A DNA stretch of 64,000 nucleotides from Mucilaginibacter sp. KACC 22773 (GTDB taxonomy: Bacteria > Bacteroidota > Bacteroidia > Sphingobacteriales > Sphingobacteriaceae), in assembly GCF_028736215.1 (NCBI RefSeq), contig NZ_CP117883.1:5580001-5644000 (forward strand). The letters run 5' to 3'. Numbering within the stretch: position 1 is the first letter of the stretch; the number at the start of each line of letters is the position of its first letter. Both the position numbers and the translations under genes were made by a program. Below the pieces are notes generated by a model. That model was not told the origin of the DNA. It was given only the letters and a program-made list of their open reading frames with translations, and did no database searches. Shown piece after piece: positions 16,665 to 25,382 of the stretch.

Positions 16665-18362
16665 ATGAAAATACTTTTTACTAAAACTGCTTTAGCCCTT
16701 GCGGCTGTATGTGCAATGGTAAGCAGCTGTAGTAAACCATCGGTATCGCAAAAAACCGGTTTAGTTTATAATAACAAAAATAATGGTGGCTATGAGCGTT
16801 ACAGGCAAACACATCCCGCGCCAGGCCCGGGCCTGGTACCTATTGAAGGTGGTACCTTTGTAATGGGTGGCAGCGCCGATCAGGACGTTACTTATGATTA
16901 TAACAATGTACGCCGCAGAGTAACTGTACCGTCATTCTATATGGACGAAACAGAAGTTGCCAACCAGGATTGGCTTGACTACCTGCATTGGTTAAGCATT
17001 ACTTTCCCTCAAGACCGTGAATTGTATTACAATGCCTTACCAGATACATTGGTTTGGCGTAAACCATTATCATATAACGATCCTTACGTTGATAACTACC
17101 TGCGCCATCCCGCGTTTCAGGATTACCCGGTGGTAGGTGTTAGCTGGGACCAGGCACAAGATTATTGTGCATGGCGTACCGACCGTACCAACGAAAACAT
17201 TTTGCGTGAAACCGGGCGTATGGTAACTTGGAAAGATCAAAACGCAAAAGGCAAAAACGGCGGCGCTACAGCAGCGACGGGAGCATCGCAGCCTTTTAAT
17301 ACCGATATATACCTGAATGGCCAAATGAAAGGTGCCGGAATAGACGGTAAAAAAATGATGCCTAACTTAAGCCCTAACGCTGCCGCAGGTACTGGCAAAA
17401 ATGCTAAACCAGTAAGGCCCGTGCGTATGGAAGATGGTATATTGAAACAGGCTTATCGTTTACCATCAGAAGCCGAGTGGGAGTACGCGGCTTTGGCACT
17501 GGCAGGCAACACCCAATTTGAAAATATTGATGATGGTAAAATGTACTCATGGAATGGCATGGGGGTTCGTTCGGCAAAGAGCAAAACCCGTGGCTTAATT
17601 TTAGCCAACTTTAAAAGGGGTGCCGGCGACAACATGGGTGTGGGTGGTTATTTGAATGATAAAGCCGATATAACCGCACCTGTGCGTACCTATCCTCCAA
17701 ATGATTTTGGTCTTTACCAAATGTCGGGCAACGTAAACGAGTGGGTGCAGGACACCTACCGCCAAACATCTTTTGAGGAATTTGAAGATTTTAACCCTTT
17801 CCGCGGTAACCAATATACCAACAAACGCCTGGTCGACCCATCTAAAGGCTTATACGCCAAAGATAAATATGGCAAGCCTATTAAAGATCCTGCCAAATCA
17901 AACAAAAAAATGAAGTATGCCGATTACCTGGCATTACAACAAGGCCAGGACCCGAATACTGTTAACAGTGCACCGGCACAGGGTACACCTGCCAACGGCG
18001 CGCCGGCAACTCCGGGGGCACAGCCAAATGCGGCAGCTCCTAATGCTACTGTTAGCTCATTGGTTAAAGATTCCGGCAAAAAATACAATCCTGATTTCAG
18101 GGGCGAAAAGGATACGGTAAATACAGCCTTATACGGTAACACAACATTGGTAAACGATCATTCGAAAGTTTATAAAGGTGGCTCATGGAATGACCTTGCC
18201 TATTGGATGAACCCGGCAACCCGCCGCTTTATGGACGAGGAAGAATCAAGTGCCGAGGTCGGTTTCCGCTGCGCAATGACCTTAGTAGGAGCCCCGGAAG
18301 TTTATCCTAACGGCAAGCCACACTACCCGGTTAAAAAAGCAAAGCCATTTAAGGCTAAATAA
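16665..18362 (+). CDS. gldJ: Gliding motility / T9SS lipoprotein GldJ (formylglycine-generating-enzyme fold)
   Basis: A 565-aa lipoprotein; F. johnsoniae GldJ has about the same length. The signal peptide ends at a lipobox with Cys22. The SUMF1/FGE-like fold shows GTFVMGG near residue 63, MDETEVANQDW near 92, VGVSWDQAQDYCAW near 158, RLPSEAEWEYA, SGNVNEWVQD and a final GGSW...GFRCAM. Two low-complexity Ala/Pro/Gly/Asn insertions (about 190-250 and 425-465) interrupt the fold. GldJ forms part of the ring below the outer membrane with GldK and GldN in T9SS. The neighbouring porV supports GldJ rather than another FGE-like protein. A GldK assignment remains possible. Confidence 0.82.
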   Translation: MKILFTKTALALAAVCAMVSSCSKPSVSQKTGLVYNNKNNGGYERYRQTHPAPGPGLVPIEGGTFVMGGSADQDVTYDYNNVRRRVTVPSFYMDETEVANQDWLDYLHWLSITFPQDRELYYNALPDTLVWRKPLSYNDPYVDNYLRHPAFQDYPVVGVSWDQAQDYCAWRTDRTNENILRETGRMVTWKDQNAKGKNGGATAATGASQPFNTDIYLNGQMKGAGIDGKKMMPNLSPNAAAGTGKNAKPVRPVRMEDGILKQAYRLPSEAEWEYAALALAGNTQFENIDDGKMYSWNGMGVRSAKSKTRGLILANFKRGAGDNMGVGGYLNDKADITAPVRTYPPNDFGLYQMSGNVNEWVQDTYRQTSFEEFEDFNPFRGNQYTNKRLVDPSKGLYAKDKYGKPIKDPAKSNKKMKYADYLALQQGQDPNTVNSAPAQGTPANGAPATPGAQPNAAAPNATVSSLVKDSGKKYNPDFRGEKDTVNTALYGNTTLVNDHSKVYKGGSWNDLAYWMNPATRRFMDEEESSAEVGFRCAMTLVGAPEVYPNGKPHYPVKKAKPFKAK

Positions 18363-18388
18363 AATACCCAATTTTAAACTTAAGTATC

Positions 18389-18413
18389 AAGGCCGTTCAA
18401 TTTGAATGGCCTT
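18389..18413 (+). terminator. Terminator after gldJ
   Basis: AAGGCCGTTCAA and TTGAATGGCCTT form a near-perfect stem with almost no loop, followed by TGTTTGTTG, 27 nt after the gldJ stop codon. Confidence 0.75.
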
Positions 18414-18597
18414 GTTTGTTGTGGTGGATTAAAGTGCCCGCACCGTTCGCAGCTCAGAAATAAGATCCGGACTCCGTTGATCCTCTGTATCAGTTGCAAC
18501 TATCAAGCCATCAAAGCGCCATAAATTATTTTATATAGTCTTGTCAAGGCTATCACTGCCTGGAAACAGCCATATCATATTCCCTACAAATGCCGTA

Positions 18598-18720
18598 ATG
18601 CAATTGTTAACAGCCGATGCCACAAACCCCATGGCATTTGGCATTGGCGTTGATGAGCCTTATATCCAGACATCTGGTATGTTCTATTTAATCGGGTTAG
18701 ATTGGCCTCCCATGAGGTAA
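18598..18720 (+). pseudogene. Possible gene remnant in the gldJ-susD spacer
   Basis: The 413-bp spacer 18363-18775 has an open frame from about 18481 to TAA at 18718-18720, with an internal ATG at 18598 giving 40 codons. The translation reads like protein (AFGIGVDEPYIQTSG, then YLIGLDWPPMR) but matches nothing I know. No promoter is seen. It may be the 3' remnant of a lost gene or chance. Confidence 0.2.
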
Positions 18721-18722
18721 AA

Positions 18723-18752
18723 AAATCCCGGCAACATCAGCTACCGGGATTT
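18723..18752 (-). terminator. Terminator of the susC-susD operon
   Basis: On the minus strand AAATCCCGG pairs with CCGGGATTT across a 12-nt loop and is followed by a run of seven T. It lies 24 nt after the susD stop codon, a textbook intrinsic terminator. Confidence 0.85.
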
Positions 18753-18775
18753 CATTCTATATAGTGTAGTGCTTA

Positions 18776-20167
18776 CTAATAACCTGGGTTTTGTACCAAA
18801 TTAGAATTGGCATCTATTTCACGTTTTGGTATAGGGAATACCAATTTCGGAGAGTCCCAATCGAATGTCTCTACAGTGTTACCGTCACCATCTACCGATC
18901 GGGTAGTTTCTTTGTAACGTTTCAAATCGCCTAACCTAAAGCCCTCAAAAGGAAGCTCGACCCGGCGCTCCTGCTTCACAGCATTAAACAAAGCAGTAGC
19001 ACTTACAGCTGCAGTATTAGCTAAACCGGCCCTGTTTCTAACCTTATTTATATCAGCAGCTGCACCAACAAGATCGGGAACGGCTTTCTTGATCCTGGCT
19101 TCGGCGCGGATAAGATAAATCTCGGCCAGACGAATAGTTACAACGTTACCGAATGCGTTATTAAACTTGGTTGTGAAGGGATCATCGGTAAACTCATTGG
19201 CCCTGTCGTCGCCTGCTTCGTACCGGTCAAAGTGTTGTTGATTGATATAAGTTTCGCCACGGCCAGCGTAATCAGAACTTGCGTAAACCTCATTCAATGC
19301 ATTAAAACCCGATTGATTTGAGATTTGAATAGCAAAAATATCCTCGGCGGTATTAAATACGCGTGTAGCCTGATCCGGATGTTGAAACTCGTCGGCAAAG
19401 TGTTCAATGAGGCTGTACGCACCCCCATCTATTATTTTAGATGCCTCAACCTCTGCCTGGGCATAATTTTCCTGGGTGAGGTAAATACGTGCCAAAACAG
19501 CCGAAGCAGCCGCCGAGCTTGCATAAGTTGATTTATTTGGGAGATTAGCTTCAGCAATCTTCAAATCTGCAATGGCCTGTGCATATATTTCGGCAACTGT
19601 ATTTCTTTTTACTTTTTGAATGCCGGCTATAGTCGTGGTTGGTGTTAAAACAAGAGGCACAGCAAGGTTAGTTGTCGGACTGCCATCATTCCACGCTCTG
19701 CCGAAAGCCCGGGCCAAATCAAAATAAGTCATCCCGCGTAAAAACCTGGCTTCTCCTTCAACACCTGCTTTATCTGTTGAAATAACCAGGTTTAGATTGG
19801 CTAAAACTGTATTACATACTCCAATGGTGTTGTAACCACTGTCCCATGCCCCTTCAACAAAAAAGTTGTTAATCGTAATCTTTTTATCGTTGAGTTCGGT
19901 GTAGTCAGAAAATGTCCCGAAATAAGAGAAATCTCCGTCATCGGCCAAAAAATCAGTAGTTGCTTGCAACCGCCCGCCATATAGCCCTCTTAAACCGGCT
20001 GCGGTATATGCTCCGATAAGCACCCCTTCCACATCTTTTGATGTTTTGAGAGCCTGGTCAGCTTCGACTGAATTTTGCGGTTTAATATCTAACTGCTTTT
20101 GACAGCCAGAGTTATACAGCATTGCTAATGTACTCAATGCTATAATTGAATATTTTATTTTTTTCAT
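18776..20167 (-). CDS. RagB/SusD family outer-membrane nutrient-binding lipoprotein
   Basis: A 463-aa lipoprotein with lipobox NSGC (Cys22), then LDIKPQNSVEADQAL, typical of SusD-like proteins, with TPR-like helices in the N-terminal half. The C-terminal family signature ERRVELPFEGFRLGDLKRY is clear, and the end PIPKREIDANSNLVQNPGY is the standard SusD tail. It binds oligosaccharides or other large nutrients at the cell surface and forms a lid on its SusC partner encoded 15 nt upstream. No enzymes or regulators are attached, so the substrate cannot be inferred. Confidence 0.93.
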   Translation of the reverse strand: MKKIKYSIIALSTLAMLYNSGCQKQLDIKPQNSVEADQALKTSKDVEGVLIGAYTAAGLRGLYGGRLQATTDFLADDGDFSYFGTFSDYTELNDKKITINNFFVEGAWDSGYNTIGVCNTVLANLNLVISTDKAGVEGEARFLRGMTYFDLARAFGRAWNDGSPTTNLAVPLVLTPTTTIAGIQKVKRNTVAEIYAQAIADLKIAEANLPNKSTYASSAAASAVLARIYLTQENYAQAEVEASKIIDGGAYSLIEHFADEFQHPDQATRVFNTAEDIFAIQISNQSGFNALNEVYASSDYAGRGETYINQQHFDRYEAGDDRANEFTDDPFTTKFNNAFGNVVTIRLAEIYLIRAEARIKKAVPDLVGAAADINKVRNRAGLANTAAVSATALFNAVKQERRVELPFEGFRLGDLKRYKETTRSVDGDGNTVETFDWDSPKLVFPIPKREIDANSNLVQNPGY

Positions 20168-20182
20168 CTTCTTCAGCTTAAA

Positions 20183-23100
20183 TTAAAATCCCACGTTAAT
20201 ACCAAATGTTATTGTTTTAGCCTGCGGCGCTGCATAAAAATCATAGTTCTGGGTAATATTGCCAGAAAACGCGTCCGAATTCAGCTCAGGGTCCCAACCT
20301 TTGTACTTGGTCCAGGTGGCTAAGTTTGTAGCTTGCGCGTAAATCCTCAAACTACGTAGTTTAATTTTTTCAAGTATACTTTTGGGGAAATTATAACCTA
20401 ATACAATATTTTTCAAACGAAGGTATGATCCATCACTTAAGTACCTCGAACTTGGCGATACGCCATTGCCGCCAAATAAGCGGGCCTCAGGAACCATTGT
20501 AATATCGCCCGGCTTTTTCCATGATTGAAGCTGATCAAGAGTTTGATTGTCGGCACCGTTATTAAAACCAACCGACATGTACTGCCCACCACCATTATAA
20601 ATCTTATCGCCATTTACTTCCTGCAACAGGAAGCTAAAGTCAATTCCTTTATAACTAACAGTGTTATTTAAGCCGGCAATAAATTTAGGGTTAGGGTCGC
20701 CAACTACAACAGGAGTTGCTGCATTATAATCATTGGTTGTTGTACGGTCTCGCTTACCACCGCCCAAATCGGTGTTTTTATAATAAAGTGCATCACCATT
20801 GGCCGGATCGGCACCCGCAAATTCAACAGTATAAAAAACACCCAATGGTTGTCCCTCAACTGCACGGTTTACGCCATCTCCACTTCCGGTAATAACCTGG
20901 CCTTTCAAATCGGTAATTTTATTACGGTTAACTGAAAAGTTAAAGCTGGTTGACCAGGTAACCTCTTTGCCCACTATGTTCTTAGAATCTATCTGCATTT
21001 CAAAACCCTTGTTTTGCAGCTTACCTAAATTTTGAGTAATTGTTGTATAACCAGAGGTTGCAGGCACTTGTACGTTTAACAAAAGGTCCTTAGTTTTTCG
21101 CAAGTAAACGTCAAACTGTCCGGAAAGCCTTCCGTTAAAAAACCCAACATCTAAGCCAATATCTGTTGTAGCCGATGTTTCCCACTTCAAATCCGGGTTT
21201 GGCAATTGGGTAGGCCTTGATCCCGCAACACCCGCATAACCAAATTCAGAAAATAACCCGCGCGACGGGAAGTTTCCAATCTCTGAGTTACCTGTTATAC
21301 CGTAACTCGCCCGTAATTTTAAATCAGAAACCAGTTGTTGCTGTTTCATAAAACCTTCCTGCGAAATAACCCAGCCAACAGAACCTGCCGGGAAAAATCC
21401 ATAACGGTGGTTTGCCCCAAACCTTGATGAGCCATCAATACGGCCACTTACCGATAACAGGTACTTTTCGTCAAACTTATAATTTGCCCTGGCAAAGTAC
21501 GAAAGCAATGAGTACGCTGTTGATGATGATGATCCGGCTGTGATATCGGCGGAACTGATTAGCTTTTTATAAGCGTCACTCGGAAACTGGTCACCGCTGA
21601 TAGAGTTAAGATCGTTTTGTTGACGTTGATAGGTCATACCACCTACCGCGTTGATATTACTTTTACCAAAGTCTTTTATAAACTGTAAAAAGTTATTGGT
21701 GTTAAAATTTACCGATGTAACGGACGAGTTAAAGCCAACCCCGTTTGGTGTACCTGAATTACGGGAGGTTAAACTACCTGCGTAACTATCTTCACTTGAA
21801 TTCAATATATCCACACCTACTTCCGACCGGAAACTTAAAGAAGGGAGCAGCTTTACCTGCGCATATACGTTTCCAAGATTCCTGTAATCTATTGTATTAA
21901 AATATGCGTTTTGCGCATTTAATAATGGATTATAATAAATAGGAAAATTACTGTTTGGTGTACCTGTAGTAGGATCAAGCGCGCCACTTGTTAAACCTGT
22001 ACGCGGATCGATAACGGGCGTGATCGGGCTTAATGCAACAATTTGCTCGGGGGTCGAAAACTGATCATCATTTGATAAACGATAATTTTTGGTACGCGAT
22101 ACACTTAAATTGGCACCCACTTCCAGCCATTTATTAGCCTGGTTACTAACATTGGTACGCAAACTGTACTGGTTTATAGCATTGCCTATCAGGAAGCCTT
22201 TTTGATTATTATAGGTGCCAGATATGTAAAACTTGGTTTTATCGGTACCTCCTGACAGTACAAGATTATAATTTTGCACGGGGGCATGTTGAGTAATTTC
22301 TTTTTGCCAGTCGGTATTTACAGCGTACGTTTTATAATTGTCACTGCCGGCAGCATACCTCTTTAACCGCGCCTCAACAGAAGTTGTTGAATACCCTCCG
22401 GCAGCGCCAGCCAATCTTAATAAAGTAACATACTGTTCGGCATTTAAAAACTCGCGCTCGCGTGTCGGTTTGCTAAAGCCGTAATACTGGTTGTAGGTTA
22501 CTTTGGTATCGCCGGCCTTACCTTTCTTGGTTGTAACTAAAACCACACCATTTGACGCCCTTGAACCGTAAATAGCAGCAGCAGATGCATCTTTTAATAT
22601 ATCAATAGATTCGATATCATTTTGATTCAGATCGACCAACGGATTGGTTGACGCACCATTGCTTGAAAAATCATCAACAGTGATAGGCAAACCATCAACC
22701 ACGTATAAAGGCTGGTTACCTGCTGATACAGACGAAGCACCACGGATACGCACCTGTATGCCTTGCCCCAGCTTACCGTTTTGTGCCTGGATATATACGC
22801 CCGGTGTACGGCCCTGAATAGCCGACTCTAAACTTGGTACAGGAATATTTTCAATGTCGGCGCCTTTAATTTTTGAAACCGAGCCTGTTAACGATGCCCT
22901 GCTTTGAGTACCGTAACCAACAACCACAACTTCGTTAAGCTGCTTGGCATCAACGGCCAGGCTCGCATTAACAGCAATACCACTTATTGCAATTTCTACC
23001 GGTGTATAACCGATAAATCTAAAGACTAAAACTTTGGCTGTAGCAGGTACCGAAAGTTTGTAGGCTCCACTTACATCTGTTTGAACGCCAATACTGGCGG

Positions 23101-23242
23101 CACCTTTCACGGTCACGCTTACCCCAGGTAAGGGCGAACCATCCTTTTGATCTGTTACCTTACCTGTAATAATCCGGTTTTGAGCAAAAACGAATGAAAT
23201 GCAGGAAAATAACAACAAAATTGTTAGTAGATTTTTCTTCAT
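20183..23242 (-). CDS. SusC/RagA family TonB-linked outer-membrane transporter
   Basis: A 1019-aa outer-membrane receptor. Order: signal peptide (1-20), carboxypeptidase-regulatory-like domain (about 22-105) with GKVTDQKDGSPLPGVSVTVKG, a linker ending in the SusC hallmark VVVGYGTQ, a plug domain (GVYIQAQNG, QVRIRGASSVSAGNQPLYVVDG), then a 22-strand barrel ending in a C-terminal aromatic/hydrophobic strand. It imports material captured by the downstream SusD protein using TonB energy, for example from the exbBD-tonB operon of this window. The 127-bp upstream spacer is AT-rich; no ECF sigma factor, anti-sigma or hybrid kinase gene is adjacent. Confidence 0.95.
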   Translation of the reverse strand: MKKNLLTILLLFSCISFVFAQNRIITGKVTDQKDGSPLPGVSVTVKGAASIGVQTDVSGAYKLSVPATAKVLVFRFIGYTPVEIAISGIAVNASLAVDAKQLNEVVVVGYGTQSRASLTGSVSKIKGADIENIPVPSLESAIQGRTPGVYIQAQNGKLGQGIQVRIRGASSVSAGNQPLYVVDGLPITVDDFSSNGASTNPLVDLNQNDIESIDILKDASAAAIYGSRASNGVVLVTTKKGKAGDTKVTYNQYYGFSKPTREREFLNAEQYVTLLRLAGAAGGYSTTSVEARLKRYAAGSDNYKTYAVNTDWQKEITQHAPVQNYNLVLSGGTDKTKFYISGTYNNQKGFLIGNAINQYSLRTNVSNQANKWLEVGANLSVSRTKNYRLSNDDQFSTPEQIVALSPITPVIDPRTGLTSGALDPTTGTPNSNFPIYYNPLLNAQNAYFNTIDYRNLGNVYAQVKLLPSLSFRSEVGVDILNSSEDSYAGSLTSRNSGTPNGVGFNSSVTSVNFNTNNFLQFIKDFGKSNINAVGGMTYQRQQNDLNSISGDQFPSDAYKKLISSADITAGSSSSTAYSLLSYFARANYKFDEKYLLSVSGRIDGSSRFGANHRYGFFPAGSVGWVISQEGFMKQQQLVSDLKLRASYGITGNSEIGNFPSRGLFSEFGYAGVAGSRPTQLPNPDLKWETSATTDIGLDVGFFNGRLSGQFDVYLRKTKDLLLNVQVPATSGYTTITQNLGKLQNKGFEMQIDSKNIVGKEVTWSTSFNFSVNRNKITDLKGQVITGSGDGVNRAVEGQPLGVFYTVEFAGADPANGDALYYKNTDLGGGKRDRTTTNDYNAATPVVVGDPNPKFIAGLNNTVSYKGIDFSFLLQEVNGDKIYNGGGQYMSVGFNNGADNQTLDQLQSWKKPGDITMVPEARLFGGNGVSPSSRYLSDGSYLRLKNIVLGYNFPKSILEKIKLRSLRIYAQATNLATWTKYKGWDPELNSDAFSGNITQNYDFYAAPQAKTITFGINVGF

Positions 23243-23369
23243 AGAGTTAAAATGTTAATTTAAAAAAAGTAAGTTATTAACAAAAAGGCAAAAAAACAAT
23301 TAAAGCAATTAAGATTGCCTGCGTTTTTACAAACACAATACAAAAATTACCGGAAAGAATAAGTGAATT

Positions 23370-23867
23370 TTAAAACTCGATCAGGATTTGCCCTTTTTCT
23401 ACTTTATCCCCGCTCTTTATCCTGATTTTTTTTATAGTAACATCGGCAGGGCATTTGATAATGTTTTCCATCTTCATGGCTTCGAGTACCAAAAGGTTAT
23501 CCCCTTTTTTAACTTTATCGCCTTCAACAGCAAATACTTTGAGTACAAGACCCGGCATAGGGGCCTTTATTTCGCTTAACTGGGCGCCGGTTAAGTTACT
23601 TAGTCCCAATTTATCCAGCAAAATATCAAACTGATCTTTTACCGTAATTGTATAGATATTGTTGTTTATCTTAATTTGGGCAGTTTTTTCGACGCTGTTA
23701 AAAGATACTACGTCGGCATTGTAAGATTGGTTGCCTTCTATAACATGATAGATGCCTTCGCCGATATGTTTAATATCGGCAGTGATAGCCTTATTATTAA
23801 TAAGCAGGCCGCCATCGTTTCTCGCCGCCTCAAAGCTATACTTCTCATTTATTTTTAGCTTATACAT
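23370..23867 (-). CDS. Biotin carboxyl carrier protein (orphan)
   Basis: A 165-aa protein. The C-terminal 70 residues form a biotinyl domain with the EAMKMEN motif; the biotinylated Lys is residue 132, and the PMPGLV strand lies near 104. Such carriers serve acyl-CoA or pyruvate-type carboxylases, but the biotin carboxylase and carboxyltransferase genes that usually accompany them are absent here. The N-terminal 90 residues are a beta-rich region seen in Bacteroidota acyl-CoA carboxylase carriers. A heptad array begins 2 nt before its ATG. Confidence 0.85.
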   Translation of the reverse strand: MYKLKINEKYSFEAARNDGGLLINNKAITADIKHIGEGIYHVIEGNQSYNADVVSFNSVEKTAQIKINNNIYTITVKDQFDILLDKLGLSNLTGAQLSEIKAPMPGLVLKVFAVEGDKVKKGDNLLVLEAMKMENIIKCPADVTIKKIRIKSGDKVEKGQILIEF

Positions 23868-23869
23868 GT

Positions 23870-23897
23870 GTTGCAGGGTTTGAGTTGCAGGATAGTG
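23870..23897. repeat. 7-bp-period array touching the start of the biotin carrier gene
   Basis: Units GTTGCAG, GGTTTGA, GTTGCAG again and GATAGTG. The first and third are identical and 14 bp apart. It lies 2 nt upstream of the ATG at 23865-23867. Confidence 0.5.
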
Positions 23898-24000
23898 TAG
23901 TTTTTAACGTAATGACAAATTAAAGTTATGCAAATATCCCGACTACCGCCAGTGGCAAATTAAAATTTACTGTCAATTTAAACCCTCAGCGGATATATAA

Positions 24001-24663
24001 CTATTGTGTAAAAACATACTGCACCATATTGGCACCCATTTTAAGCGCCTTAATACGGGTTTCCTGGGTATCGCCCGCGTAGGTGCCATAATCTTCCCAG
24101 CCATTGCCAAGGTCGCACTCGTAGTCATAAAAGCACACTAATCGCCCTTTGTATATCAGTCCAAAACCTTGTGCGCGGGTACCATCATGTTCATGTATTT
24201 TGGGCAAGCCATTAGGGAAGCTGTATTTTTGGTGATAAATGGGATGATTAAGTGGCAGTTCAACAAATTCAAGTTCTGGGAAAACCTTTTTCATTTGCGG
24301 GCGGATAAATTTATCCAATCCGTAATTATCGTCGATATGCAAAAAGCCACCGCCGGTGAGGTATTTGCGCAGGTTTCGGGCTTCCTGGTCGCTAAAAATC
24401 ACGTTACCATGCCCAGTCATAAAAACAAAGGGATAATTGAATATAGATGCACTGCCTACTTCTACCACCTCATCATCGGTATCAAAATTAGTTTTCAGGT
24501 TTTCATTACAAAATTTTGCAAGGTTAGTTAAAGCAGTTCGGTCGCCATACCAATCGCCCCCGCCGGCGTACTTAAGCCGCGCCATTTTGTATGCTGGTGC
24601 ACAAAAGCCACACATTACAACAAATGCGGTAAAAGCTATAGCAGTATACGTAAGTTTCTTCAT
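24001..24663 (-). CDS. DUF4159 domain exported protein
   Basis: A 220-aa protein with a signal peptide (cleavage around residue 23). The body shows MARLKYAGGGDWYGDRTAL, VFMTGHGNVIFS, YLTGGGFLHIDDNYG and a late HEHDGTRAQGFGLIY, the standard signature of DUF4159. The family has a flavodoxin/ThuA-like fold of unknown activity and in Bacteroidota is often linked to MoxR/BatA operons, not seen here. Its start overlaps the rsmE stop by 4 nt (ATGA), so the two are translationally coupled. Confidence 0.85.
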   Translation of the reverse strand: MKKLTYTAIAFTAFVVMCGFCAPAYKMARLKYAGGGDWYGDRTALTNLAKFCNENLKTNFDTDDEVVEVGSASIFNYPFVFMTGHGNVIFSDQEARNLRKYLTGGGFLHIDDNYGLDKFIRPQMKKVFPELEFVELPLNHPIYHQKYSFPNGLPKIHEHDGTRAQGFGLIYKGRLVCFYDYECDLGNGWEDYGTYAGDTQETRIKALKMGANMVQYVFTQ

Positions 24664-25370
24664 AGCCGGTTTAAAAAATTAACCTCAAAGCAGGCCTCCA
24701 GGGCAGCGGTTTCGGTACGCAACCTGGCCTCACCCAAAGTTATCGGTTTAAAGCTGCTTTCCAAAGCCAGCTCAATTTCGGCAGGGCTAAAATCACCCTC
24801 AGGTCCTATCAATATTAAATAACGCCCCTGCGGGTTTATTACTTTACGCAAATCGAGCTTATCGCCTGGTTCACAATGAGCAATAAACCTTTGTCCATCA
24901 AAAGGGAGAGCTAATAGCTGGTTAAATTTAACCGCATCATTTAGTACAGGATGGTATGCTTTTAACGATTGCTTGATAGCAGCGGTAATAATCTTGTTAA
25001 GCCTGTCAACTTTGGCTTCCTTACGCTCAGAACGCTGGGTAATGATAAGCGATATTTCATCAATACCAATTTCGGTGGCTTTTTCTAAAAACCATTCCAG
25101 GCGCTCGATATTTTTGGTGGGTGCTACAGCTATGTGCAGGAAATGGTTCCTTTTGTTAAACTCCGGAGTAACGGATGTGATATTGAGGATGGTGCGTTTA
25201 GGATGTGCATCGTGAATAACCGCATTATAAAACCCTCCACGCCCGTCAATCAGTTGAACTTCGTCACCTGCCTCCAGCCGCAAAACACGTATAGCATGCT
25301 TGCTCTCTTCTTCACTGAGAAAATATTGGGGGTGCGAGGGGGCGATATCAGGTGTATAAAAAAGATGCAT
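24660..25370 (-). CDS. rsmE: 16S rRNA m3U1498 methyltransferase RsmE
   Basis: A 236-aa SPOUT-class methyltransferase that methylates N3 of U1498 of 16S rRNA. Visible are the N-terminal PUA-like part with HAIRVLRLEAGDEV, the SAM-pocket knot IGPEGDFSPAE (about 191-201), and the terminal LGEARLRTETAALEA signature. The gene lies 12 nt downstream of the CorC-like gene and overlaps the DUF4159 gene by 4 nt. Confidence 0.95.
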   Translation of the reverse strand: MHLFYTPDIAPSHPQYFLSEEESKHAIRVLRLEAGDEVQLIDGRGGFYNAVIHDAHPKRTILNITSVTPEFNKRNHFLHIAVAPTKNIERLEWFLEKATEIGIDEISLIITQRSERKEAKVDRLNKIITAAIKQSLKAYHPVLNDAVKFNQLLALPFDGQRFIAHCEPGDKLDLRKVINPQGRYLILIGPEGDFSPAEIELALESSFKPITLGEARLRTETAALEACFEVNFLNRL

Positions 25371-25382
25371 TGGCTAAGCAGA

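Noticed and set aside
18776-23242. Complete polysaccharide utilisation locus
   Set aside because: Only susC and susD are present; no glycoside hydrolase, lyase or regulator is adjacent.
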